This document shows, one piece after another, positions 1 to 5,768 of a stretch of DNA of 6,351 nucleotides. The position numbers and the translations under genes were made by a program. How positions within the stretch are numbered: the first letter of the stretch is position 1; every line of letters begins with the position of its first letter. The stretch spans positions 1 through 6,351 of the forward strand of contig CAJCIF010000269.1 of NCBI GenBank assembly GCA_903970355.1, in the 5' to 3' direction. Source of the stretch: Actinomycetota bacterium (GTDB lineage Bacteria; Cyanobacteriota; Vampirovibrionia; Obscuribacterales; Obscuribacteraceae). The notes below the pieces were generated by a model. The model was not told the origin of the DNA and did not search any database. It was given only the letters and a program-made list of their open reading frames with translations.

Positions 1-476
1 GTCATCACCTCTTGCAACTGGCGTGGGCTATCGAGAGCCCGCATCAGTTTCGCCTTCGCCACATCCTTATATATAGCTTTGTATTGAGCTCCTTTCTGTT
101 TGGCCAATTCCTTTTTATCTACACTGCCTTCGCTTTTCATAAGCTCTTCTTTCAATGCTTTTTGAGCGGGCGGTCCGTACTTCACATAAAGAGCCGGTGG
201 GTTGAATTTGAAAGCCTCACTATCGGAAATGAAGTCCGTGACAGTTTTGGATTCTGGAAGTTTGTCTGGTGAAAGCTGTTGATCTATATAAGCATCTACA
301 CCGATCTTTTTTACTTCTTCTATGTCACCCGGCTTGGGTCCGAAAGTAAGCCGGTTGAGAACGTGAACAACACGATCGTCTCCGGAAATGGGTGCCGCTG
401 AAGCCTGGGAAAGACCCGCTATTGAAGGAAGCAAGAACAAAGAACTCAATCCGAGCGTAAAAAGTGTTCGTTTCAT
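1..476 (-). CDS. DUF1800 family exported protein, N-terminal part (cut by window edge)
   Basis: The reading frame opens with ATG (complement of 474-476) and stays open to position 1, giving about 158 residues; the C-terminal part lies outside the window. Residues 1-27 form a classical signal peptide: basic MKRT, a hydrophobic core, then QASA before the likely cleavage site, so the product is probably exported. After it comes the hallmark start of DUF1800 proteins, HVLNRLTFGPKPGDI at about residues 38-52, followed by IDQQLSP. A lysine-rich stretch (about 105-145) leads to LMRALDSPRQLQEVMT, which in this family precedes the DFWFNHF-type motif. DUF1800 proteins are usually about 450-600 residues, are often encoded beside a DUF1501 gene, and have no settled biochemical role. 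A GGGTGA sequence (complement of 481-486) sits four bases before the ATG as a modest ribosome site. Family assignment is from recalled motifs and is fairly secure; function is unknown. Confidence 0.85.
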   Translation of the reverse strand, partial: MKRTLFTLGLSSLFLLPSIAGLSQASAAPISGDDRVVHVLNRLTFGPKPGDIEEVKKIGVDAYIDQQLSPDKLPESKTVTDFISDSEAFKFNPPALYVKYGPPAQKALKEELMKSEGSVDKKELAKQKGAQYKAIYKDVAKAKLMRALDSPRQLQEVM

Positions 477-510
477 AAACTCACCCAAAATCGATAAACG
501 CTAATCAGAT

Positions 511-544
511 ATTCTAATAACGAAGTTGTCAGGAAAAAGTTCAA
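511..544 (-). promoter_or_regulatory. Possible promoter of the DUF1800 gene
   Basis: On the minus strand a TAGAAT hexamer (complement of 511-516) matches five of six bases of a sigma-70 -10 box and lies 35 bases before the DUF1800 start. The -35 side is weak: TTGAAC (complement of 539-544) is a fair hexamer but is 22 bases away, too far for a standard promoter. The call rests mainly on the -10 box and its position. Confidence 0.25.
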
Positions 545-682
545 TAAAAATGGACCGGTCATCACATTTTAATTGTAGGCGCCTGGAACCCCTACGAATA
601 TTCGCCAATGGTAGAACAGAGCGGGGTGAAAGCCCTCAAATGAATAGCCAGTCCGGAATTATGTAAAGGGTAGATTCGTCTG

Positions 683-743
683 TTTTCACTTTTTCTCCAT
701 GACAGAAACCTAGCTAAAATTCTGTCATTGAGAAAAGTGAAAA
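683..743. repeat. Imperfect inverted repeat, 24-25-base arms
   Basis: The arms are 683-707 and 720-743 with a 12-base loop. The left arm begins TTTTCACTTTTTCTCC and ends ATGACAGAA; the complement of the right arm reads the same except for one missing T and one C/A difference. A further CTG/CAG pairing (680-682 with 746-748) is possible with a two-base bulge. The arms are AT-rich in their outer half, so the RNA would form a long hairpin from either strand. It could be a second terminator, a small palindromic repeat element or part of a structured RNA; the window has no other copy to decide between these. Confidence 0.7.
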
Positions 744-783
744 ATCAGGCGTCTTCGAAACGCGAAAGGTAGAACAGATGGCA

Positions 784-833
784 TTTTCAAAAGGTGCCCG
801 AAATTCGAGAAAATTTCGGGCACCTTTTGAAAA
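784..833 (-). terminator. Perfect 22-bp hairpin, probable (bidirectional) Rho-independent terminator
   Basis: The arms 784-805 and 812-833 are exactly complementary and enclose a six-base loop (806-811). The core GGTGCCCGAA with its complement is flanked by AAAA on one side and TTTT on the other, so either strand gives a GC-containing stem followed by a U-rich segment (UUUUG). It lies 60 bases after the stop codon of the six-domain protein gene, where the leftward folC operon should end. The stem is longer than most terminators and the U-run is interrupted after four bases, so a repeat element is a possible alternative. Confidence 0.65.
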
Positions 834-893
834 CGGAAAAAGAAGAAGCCGCGCAAAAATAGATGGCAGAATAAAAGCTAAATCTCTGACGCT

Positions 894-2741
894 TTAACTT
901 TCTATTTTGGCGGCGGCCGAAGCGGCAAGAGGCAGAGTTACTTTGCGCGCTACATCGGTATTGACTGAAAGTTGCCGAATTACTCGCTCGCCGTAAGAGG
1001 AATGCTTGGGCGGCAAAAATTCTAAAGTGTAAATACCTACAGGCAATGTCACCTGGCAAAAACCGTCATCGTCGGTTACGAGACTATCTCTCGGAAAGAC
1101 TTCTCGGTCTACTTCGAAGGCCTTAGACTCTTCGCGCTCGCGGCCGTAAGTAAAACATCTGAGCCGGCAGCGGGCGATGCCTCTTCCGCCGTCTGTGGTA
1201 ACTTCGAATTTGAGATGAGACCATCCTTTAAATGTGAGATCGGCGTTGGCGGGTTCTTTGCCTACCTTTAAAGAGACAGCATTGGCAAACTCACGATGCG
1301 CAACCAGCTTGTAACTGCCCATTGCCAGATAGAGGCTGAAAGCGCCAGTATCATCCGTGATATCGCTCGCCATGCAACGTCGCAAATTTTGATGATTGAT
1401 GAAGTCATCCGCTTCCTCAAACGCCGATATGCGCACCCCGCTTCTGGGTTGGCCAAAATCATCAACCAATTTGCCTGAAATAGGCACGCCATCTTGTAGT
1501 TTAATGGAAACATGTGTGTCCCCACCAACGATAACCGTGCGCGTCCAGGGCGAAACAATATCGGCCGGCAAGGCATTGGGTGCTTGCGATTGATTCGTTT
1601 TTAGTCGGTCTGCTTTTGCTAATACCTTATAACTGCCGGCGGCAAGCGTTAAGGCAAATTGTCCTTTGGCATCAGAGCGACTTTGAAATTCTTGTCCGCT
1701 TTCTGCGTTTATGACGCGCAGATAGCAAGATTTGACCGGATTGTCGCGATAGTTGATTTGCCCGCGCAAACGAAAGCCGTTTATCAAATTGAAGGAGCGC
1801 TCGGAATGTTCATAAACAGTAACCCGTTCTTCTTTGCAGGAAAGAAGCGAACTCGTTTCATCCGGTTGAATATGAAGTTTGTAATCGCCGGATTGCATGA
1901 GAGCGTGAAACTTACCGCTTTCATTTGTGACAGCCATCGCCATTAAACCTAGCTCGTCATAAAGAGGCTTGTCTATTGAATCTGCAGGCGAGATGAGGAC
2001 ACGGGCTCCTTTTACAGGCTGCAAAGCAGAATCCAAAACAGTACCTGTGAATTCGTGCATGGCCGGCAATTGCAAATCAAAGTCCACATCACGCAAAACT
2101 TCAACGAGGTAATGATTAGTAACCATGGGTGGTGACACATACGCTCCGGAATCATTACCGTTAGGTTCTCCGTTTACACCTTCTTCTTCACCCCAATCGG
2201 CATAAGCGGCGTAGGCAAGATGGTACGTGCCGCGGGGTACGACCAAACTGTATTTGCCGTCGATAATTTTACTTAGCACCTTATATGGTGCTTGTTCATC
2301 GGCCATTGCAACTACGTTGCCGTGCTGAATTGCCTTGCCGGAAGGCAGGAGAACACGTCCTGAAACCACGCAACCGGTTGCCAGTGAAATGCTGCAGCTC
2401 GTGTTATTGCGCACCGTCATTGGTTGAGAAAAATAATTGAGAAAGCGCGTGCCGTTTTCAGGCTTTACCTGCACCTTGTAGTAGCCTGGTATGACAGCAA
2501 AACTGAAGTCACCACGGCTGCCGGTTCGCTGCCTGCCCACGACACGCTCGCCGGTATGACCGGCAAAGACACCACCGGAAAATGCGTCGAGATCTACAAG
2601 AACAACGGTGATGCCGGCGACTGGCAGTCCTTGATTTTTAACAACCCCGGCAACGTTATAAGTAAGCTCACTGGTTGTCAAAAGAGCACCTTTGGTTTGC
2701 AACACGCTGATTTTAACCTCAATCAACCCCATCTTCCACAC
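894..2741 (-). CDS. Protein of six tandem carboxypeptidase-regulatory-like (Ig-fold) domains
   Basis: The 615-residue product is built almost entirely of six repeated beta-sandwich units of about 90-105 residues: roughly 27-123, 124-227, 228-323, 324-418, 419-507 and 508-608. Each carries the signature of the carboxypeptidase regulatory-like/transthyretin-like fold: a G-x-[FY/C] strand start, then PGYYKVQV (85), RGTYHLAY (170), SGDYKLHI (284), AGSYKVLA (368), MGSYKLVA (474) and VGIYTLEF (568). Such domains normally act as structural or adhesive modules in exported proteins, but I see no signal peptide, lipobox, sorting signal or catalytic domain, and eight cysteines are scattered. A stop codon just upstream of the GTG start rules out an N-terminal extension. 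GTG at 2741 has AGG eight bases before it; ATG at 2732 is an alternative. The start overlaps the end of folC by 23 bases (14 for the ATG), suggesting translational coupling. Function is unknown. Confidence 0.88.
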   Translation of the reverse strand: MWKMGLIEVKISVLQTKGALLTTSELTYNVAGVVKNQGLPVAGITVVLVDLDAFSGGVFAGHTGERVVGRQRTGSRGDFSFAVIPGYYKVQVKPENGTRFLNYFSQPMTVRNNTSCSISLATGCVVSGRVLLPSGKAIQHGNVVAMADEQAPYKVLSKIIDGKYSLVVPRGTYHLAYAAYADWGEEEGVNGEPNGNDSGAYVSPPMVTNHYLVEVLRDVDFDLQLPAMHEFTGTVLDSALQPVKGARVLISPADSIDKPLYDELGLMAMAVTNESGKFHALMQSGDYKLHIQPDETSSLLSCKEERVTVYEHSERSFNLINGFRLRGQINYRDNPVKSCYLRVINAESGQEFQSRSDAKGQFALTLAAGSYKVLAKADRLKTNQSQAPNALPADIVSPWTRTVIVGGDTHVSIKLQDGVPISGKLVDDFGQPRSGVRISAFEEADDFINHQNLRRCMASDITDDTGAFSLYLAMGSYKLVAHREFANAVSLKVGKEPANADLTFKGWSHLKFEVTTDGGRGIARCRLRCFTYGREREESKAFEVDREVFPRDSLVTDDDGFCQVTLPVGIYTLEFLPPKHSSYGERVIRQLSVNTDVARKVTLPLAASAAAKIES

Positions 2742-3987
2742 GCGTCCAGCCTAAAGAATGGCACGCTTCGCGCACCGTGGCAAACGATCCTGTCACTATT
2801 ACAGGATCATCATCATGCTGTCGTTCGGCTAAAGCGCAGTTAAGGGCAGCGGAGACGCTGTCATGCAAAGAATACGAGATGCCAAGACTCCGCACTGTCT
2901 GCGCCAAAACTTCACGATCGAAGGTTGCTCGTTTGGAACTGGCTTCAGCTAAATGGACAATATCACCTGGCTTTAATAATTCAGCGAGCATGCCGCTGCC
3001 ATTTTTATTGCCATAACAACCAAACACAAATTGAACAGGACGGTTTAGAAACATACTTCTAATGCTCTTTTGTAACGCCTGTGCCCCCGCTACGTTATGA
3101 GCACCGTCAAGCAAGACTCCTTTTTCCTTTATGTACTGCAATCGAGCCGGCCAATAGAAGTGCTTTAGACCCTGGCGAATTGCTTCATTTCCGACTGGCT
3201 GTGCACCGAATGCTTGCAAACGATTAGCTTCTTGAACCATAGCAACGGCCATTTTTGCATTTTGAATTTGATAACCACTGAGCGTTGCATTGCCAAATTC
3301 GCTCAAATCCAGACCGTTAGCCTGTATGAGAGGCGCATCCAGTTGACTTGCTCTTTCTTCAATAACGGTGAGAGCACTACCGGTAGCACCAGTTACTACC
3401 GGAACACCTGCCTTAATGATGCCCGCCTTTTCAAATGCAATTTGCTCAATTGTGTCGCCCAGTATGTGCATATGATCGAGAGCAATATTTGTTATGCCTG
3501 TGCACACTGGTTTATTGAAAACATTGGTAGCATCGAATCTGCCTCCTAAGCCAACTTCAACAACAAGAATGTCGACCTTCTTTTCTACAAAGTAAAAAAA
3601 CGCAATGGCAGTTATATATTCAAACCAGGTTAGTGCACCCAATTCCGGATTGTCCAAACCAAATTGCACGGAAAGATCTTTGATAACAGTTGCTAGTCTT
3701 GCAAAATCATCGTCTGAAATAGGTTCACCGTTAACGTGAAAACGCTCATTCCATCGCAAAAGATGTGGTCCCGTGAAACGTCCCGTTTTAAATCCGGAAT
3801 GCCGCAAAATGCAATCAATCATGGCAACGGTTGATCCCTTGCCATTGGTTCCAGCGACATGAAAAACAGGAACGCGATCTTGCGGATTGCCTTGCGCGCG
3901 CAAAAATTTCTCGATGCGCTCAAGAGTCGGTTTCTCAATCGTCGGCGAAAGGCTATCGATGTAACTTACTGTTGAGTCGTAATCCAT
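2719..3987 (-). CDS. folC: Dihydrofolate synthase / folylpolyglutamate synthase
   Basis: FolC adds glutamate to dihydropteroate and then to folates in the cytoplasm, using ATP; it is a Mur-ligase-fold enzyme. The 422-residue length is normal. Visible motifs: P-loop HVAGTNGKGS (43-52, with Lys50), the omega-loop TGPHLLRWNERF (72-83), VVEVGLGGRFDATNV (142-156, Glu144 for metal), ITNIALDHMHILG (165-177, His172), FEKAGIIK (185-192, with Lys187 the likely carbamylated lysine), the linker WPARLQ (279-284), LLDGAHN (292-298, Asp294 and His297) and the C-terminal VTGSFATV (398-405). The omega-loop has Gly where most homologues have Ser (TSPHL). The segment between the Lys187 motif and the GYQIQNA motif (238) looks shorter than in E. 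coli FolC. ATG at 3987 gives the typical MDY..YIDSL start; no clear Shine-Dalgarno precedes it. The gene is divergent from the Nudix gene and overlaps the following gene. Whether it is mono- or bifunctional cannot be told from sequence alone. Confidence 0.96.
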   Translation of the reverse strand: MDYDSTVSYIDSLSPTIEKPTLERIEKFLRAQGNPQDRVPVFHVAGTNGKGSTVAMIDCILRHSGFKTGRFTGPHLLRWNERFHVNGEPISDDDFARLATVIKDLSVQFGLDNPELGALTWFEYITAIAFFYFVEKKVDILVVEVGLGGRFDATNVFNKPVCTGITNIALDHMHILGDTIEQIAFEKAGIIKAGVPVVTGATGSALTVIEERASQLDAPLIQANGLDLSEFGNATLSGYQIQNAKMAVAMVQEANRLQAFGAQPVGNEAIRQGLKHFYWPARLQYIKEKGVLLDGAHNVAGAQALQKSIRSMFLNRPVQFVFGCYGNKNGSGMLAELLKPGDIVHLAEASSKRATFDREVLAQTVRSLGISYSLHDSVSAALNCALAERQHDDDPVIVTGSFATVREACHSLGWTRVEDGVD

Positions 3988-3996
3988 TTATTGAAG

Positions 3997-4024
3997 TTGC
4001 CGGTTCAATTTGCTCTGTTAGGAT
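3997..4024 (+). promoter_or_regulatory. Possible promoter of the Nudix gene
   Basis: TTGCCG (3997-4002) and TAGGAT (4019-4024) are 16 bases apart, and TG at 4016-4017 makes an extended -10 (TGTTAGGAT). Transcription would begin near 4031, which leaves a leader of about 24 bases before the TTG start at 4055 and excludes the alternative TTG at 4028. It lies in the 67-base gap shared with the divergent folC gene, so folC control signals must overlap it. Each hexamer is only a partial match. Confidence 0.35.
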
Positions 4025-4054
4025 GGTTTGCGAATACCAAAAGAGGATCTCAAA

Positions 4055-4588
4055 TTGGCTTTATTTACCAGGAAGGATGTTGTTTCGAGCGAACAGATTT
4101 ACGAAGGGTCTATCATAGATCTTCGTGTCGATCGCTTACGCTTAGCCGACGGTAAATCCAGTCTGCGTGAGACGGTTGAACACAATGGCGGAGTTGTAAT
4201 CGCCTGTCAACCAAGTAAGGACGAAATTATCCTCATTAAGCAATATCGCTTTTCAGTAGATCGCGAACTGCTTGAATTGCCGGCTGGCCGCATAGAAAAG
4301 GGCGAACCACCTCTGCCTGCTGCACAAAGAGAACTTACGGAAGAGACAGGTTACAAAGCAAAGAAGTGGGAAGAAATGGCAAAAATGTACAGCGCACCAG
4401 GTTTTTGTAATGAAGTTCTCCACTTTTTTCACGCCACTGACGTTGAATTTGTCGGTGCACATCTTGATGAAGATGAAGAAATTGATGTGCTCGTCATGCC
4501 TCTTAGAAAAGCCTACGAAATGGTCTTGGGAAGTGACCCTTGCGACGCCAAGACGCTTGCAGCCCTGGGCATCCTTTTGAATAGTTAA
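4055..4588 (+). CDS. Nudix hydrolase, ADP-ribose pyrophosphatase type
   Basis: The product is a cytoplasmic Nudix enzyme, most like NudF/ADP-ribose pyrophosphatases that split ADP-ribose into AMP and ribose 5-phosphate. Counting from the TTG at 4055 (177 residues), the Nudix box GX5EX7REUXEEXGU is complete at 78-100: GRIEKGE, seven residues, then RELTEETGY. Before it are family features QIYEGSIIDLRVDRL and LIKQYRF; after it SAPGFCNEVLHFF (113-125), the SPGF-type motif typical of the ADP-ribose branch, and a DEDEEIDV acidic segment. The C-terminal DAKTLAALGIL is also usual. The start is chosen for AGAGGA (4042-4047), seven bases before TTG; an upstream in-frame TTG at 4028, preceded by AGG, would add nine residues. 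There is no early in-frame ATG. Substrate is inferred from motif style; GDP-mannose or other nucleotide sugars remain possible. A small membrane-protein gene follows after 65 bases. Confidence 0.92.
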   Translation: MALFTRKDVVSSEQIYEGSIIDLRVDRLRLADGKSSLRETVEHNGGVVIACQPSKDEIILIKQYRFSVDRELLELPAGRIEKGEPPLPAAQRELTEETGYKAKKWEEMAKMYSAPGFCNEVLHFFHATDVEFVGAHLDEDEEIDVLVMPLRKAYEMVLGSDPCDAKTLAALGILLNS

Positions 4589-4606
4589 GGCTGCGGAAAA
4601 GCGCGG

Positions 4607-4615
4607 TGTTATACT
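4607..4615 (+). promoter_or_regulatory. Extended -10 promoter candidate for the 81-residue membrane protein
   Basis: TGTTATACT combines the TG extension (4607-4608) with TATACT (4610-4615), five of six bases of the -10 consensus. Only TTAAGG (4585-4590) serves as a poor -35, at 19 bases, which extended -10 promoters tolerate. Transcription would start near 4622, 32 bases before the ATG at 4654. The gene may therefore be transcribed independently of the Nudix gene. Confidence 0.45.
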
Positions 4616-4653
4616 TTTGCTTCGAACGCCTGAACTGAGGAATCATTTGCAAT

Positions 4654-4899
4654 ATGGCAAAGCAAGAGTCAAACCCGTCCGGATTGTCGATGCCAATTTT
4701 AGGCATGATCGTCGTTGGCATAGCAGGCGCACTGATCGTGTCGTGCAGCTTCGTTATCATTCAATACTGGCCGCTTCCGGCAAGCGTTGCACCGGCACTA
4801 GATTTCGGTCAGGGTCTTGCCTGGGGAGCTGTGGTTGGCTCTATTTCTGGTTTTGTGCTCGGCTTTCTTGTTGACGAAAAGCACTTTACAGAGCAGTAG
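4654..4899 (+). CDS. Small two-helix membrane protein with glycine zipper
   Basis: I do not recognise this 81-residue protein. It has a short polar N-terminus, a hydrophobic helix at about 14-37, a linker rich in Pro, Ala and Asp (40-53), a second helix at about 54-73, and a short charged tail DEKHFTEQ. The second helix carries glycine at every fourth position, Gly54, 58, 62, 66 and 70, a pattern that packs helices tightly in oligomeric membrane proteins. By the even charge distribution I infer a hairpin with both ends on the same side; which side is unclear. GAGGAA (4637-4642) lies 11 bases before the ATG, a slightly long but usable spacing. The gene stands 65 bases after the Nudix gene and ends 10 bases before the converging RNA methyltransferase gene. 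Overlapping frames in this stretch show no such ordered features. It is likely a real gene of unknown function. Confidence 0.75.
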   Translation: MAKQESNPSGLSMPILGMIVVGIAGALIVSCSFVIIQYWPLPASVAPALDFGQGLAWGAVVGSISGFVLGFLVDEKHFTEQ

Positions 4900-4905
4900 A
4901 GCGCA

Positions 4906-4920
4906 TCCATCAAAGATGGA
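4906..4920. other. Short hairpin between convergent genes
   Basis: TCCATC (4906-4911) and GATGGA (4915-4920) pair around a three-base loop in the junction of the convergent genes, and the stem includes the stop codon of the leftward RNA methyltransferase gene (complement of 4910-4912). It has no U-run on either side, so it is at best a weak terminator or pause site. Confidence 0.3.
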
Positions 4921-5560
4921 AGCTAAGAGCATAGGCAGCAATGCCAAAAGCCACTGCAACGTTTAGCGACTCTTTCTGTCCCTGCATGGGCAGGTGATTG
5001 ATGCTATTGCAGAGTGACAGCGTTTCTTTCGATACGCCTTTTACTTCGTTGCCCACCACAAGTGCAATCGGTTGTGATTCATCGCTCACAAAGTCTTTAA
5101 GGGGCAAAGATTCTTGATTGCGTTCCAGCGCTATTACGTGCACGCCTGACTCTTGCAATTTCGGAATGACGTCAAGCGGATGAACAGCGTAATACCAGGC
5201 CAGATATTCCTCCGCACCAAGACTTGTTTTGAGTATCTCCTTACGGGGAGGACATCCGGTAATTCCGCACAGATATATCGTCGATATTCCAGCAGCATCA
5301 CATGTCCGAAAAATTGAACCAACGTTCCACAAACTACGAATGTCTTCCAAAATTGCTGCCACCACCCGAGATTTCTTTTCGACCGGTCGGTCGCCTGATC
5401 CATTACGTCGATCTACCAGGCGGGCCATTTGTTCCCAGACTTCCTCCGGTTTTCTCGAGCCTGTTCTCTTGCAGGCTGGACAACTAACCGTCTCAGGTCG
5501 ATCGGTGTCTTCTAAAGTGTGCTTATGTCTGCAATCCGGATACGGACAAATCGTATTCAA
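4910..5560 (-). CDS. SpoU/TrmH-family RNA 2'-O-methyltransferase with N-terminal zinc ribbon
   Basis: The 216-residue product has all three SpoU motifs of the SPOUT trefoil-knot fold, which transfers methyl from S-adenosylmethionine to a ribose 2'-OH of tRNA or rRNA. Motif 1 is RSLWNVGSIFRTCDAAGI (75-92, with Asn79 and Arg85), motif 2 ALVVGNEVKGVS (166-177, with Glu172), motif 3 LPMQGQKESLNVAVAFGIA (190-208, with Ser198 and Asn200). LCGITGCPPRKEILKTSLGAEE (97-118) is typical of a short SpoU subgroup. Instead of the usual L30e-like substrate domain, residues 1-34 form a minimal zinc ribbon: Cys5-X4-Cys10, then Cys27-X2-Cys30. The start is TTG at 5560, supported by AGGAG eight bases upstream; it is the only start that includes the first Cys pair, and no in-frame start is nearby upstream. 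The target nucleotide cannot be read from sequence. Convergent with the 81-residue gene. Confidence 0.92.
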   Translation of the reverse strand: MNTICPYPDCRHKHTLEDTDRPETVSCPACKRTGSRKPEEVWEQMARLVDRRNGSGDRPVEKKSRVVAAILEDIRSLWNVGSIFRTCDAAGISTIYLCGITGCPPRKEILKTSLGAEEYLAWYYAVHPLDVIPKLQESGVHVIALERNQESLPLKDFVSDESQPIALVVGNEVKGVSKETLSLCNSINHLPMQGQKESLNVAVAFGIAAYALSFHL

Positions 5561-5634
5561 ATGTAATGCTCCTGAGTCCCCAGCAGTCCAGTAGTATCAA
5601 GGATTTACCATTTTGGCGGTGCAAATGCTGTGCT

Positions 5635-5640
5635 ATTCTA
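5635..5640 (-). promoter_or_regulatory. Possible -10 box for the RNA methyltransferase gene
   Basis: TAGAAT on the minus strand (complement of 5635-5640) is five of six to the -10 consensus and is 74 bases before the TTG start. The surrounding TTAGAATA is the same eight bases as at the DUF1800 promoter candidate (complement of 510-517). No good -35 is seen. A GATACT nearer the gene (complement of 5594-5599) is a weaker alternative, with TTGCAC 20 bases upstream of it. Confidence 0.22.
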
Positions 5641-5660
5641 AAAAACGAGGTACGGAACCG

Positions 5661-5694
5661 CCCGCCCATTATTCGTGACTGATAATCCCGCCCA
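5661..5694. repeat. Direct repeat CCCGCCCA flanking an AT-rich dyad
   Basis: CCCGCCCA occurs at 5661-5668 and 5687-5694, 26 bases apart start to start. Between them ATTAT (5668-5672) and ATAAT (5682-5686) form an inverted pair around nine bases. The cluster sits 75-108 bases before the 46-residue gene and upstream of the divergent methyltransferase gene, where an operator would be expected. No regulator is suggested by the sequence. Confidence 0.35.
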
Positions 5695-5754
5695 CTAGAA
5701 CAGCTTTTATGTCTAGAGCTGAAATGCACAGTTAGACTTTGTTAACAGCCTTTG

Positions 5755-5761
5755 AGGAGGT
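5755..5761 (+). promoter_or_regulatory. Near-perfect Shine-Dalgarno sequence of the 46-residue gene
   Basis: AGGAGGT, preceded by a G, matches the anti-Shine-Dalgarno sequence fully and lies seven bases before the ATG at 5769. It is the strongest ribosome site in the window and is the main reason for calling so short a gene. Confidence 0.85.
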
Positions 5762-5768
5762 ATTTTGA

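Larger units (their letters stand above)
477..893. other. 417-base intergenic region without a recognised gene
   Basis: This gap separates the end of the six-domain protein gene from the start of the DUF1800 gene, both leftward. It holds an imperfect 24-25-base inverted repeat (683-743), a perfect 22-base inverted repeat (784-833), and an 11-base direct repeat GGTAGAACAGA at 610-620 and 769-779. I see no tRNA, no riboswitch consensus I recognise, and no convincing coding frame. A 39-codon, very basic plus-strand frame at 778-897 overlaps the second hairpin and is treated as a finding, not a gene. The 560-680 part has small hairpins only (for example GTAGG with CCTAC near 573-595). Confidence 0.6.

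Noticed and set aside
12..272. 86-codon plus-strand open frame with hydrophobic start
   Set aside because: It is the complement of the DUF1800 gene, whose signal peptide and family motif settle the strand.
600..660. Riboswitch suggested by GGGGTGAAAGCCCTC
   Set aside because: It forms only a small hairpin and lacks the conserved cores of the cobalamin, SAM, TPP, glycine, fluoride or molybdenum cofactor classes; no suitable gene follows on the plus strand.
2424..2843. 139-codon plus-strand open frame
   Set aside because: It is antisense to the end of folC and the start of the six-domain protein gene, both of which have clear domain signatures; it has no ribosome site or family features.
3214..3549. 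111-codon plus-strand open frame
   Set aside because: It is entirely antisense to folC motifs that must be coding, and its composition is that of a shadow frame.
4617..4874. 85-codon plus-strand frame overlapping the 81-residue membrane protein
   Set aside because: Its product is Arg- and Cys-rich without order, while the other frame gives two clean membrane helices and a glycine zipper.
5523..5729. 68-codon minus-strand frame upstream of the RNA methyltransferase
   Set aside because: It runs across the ribosome site and first codons of the methyltransferase gene in another frame and has no own ribosome site or recognisable motif.
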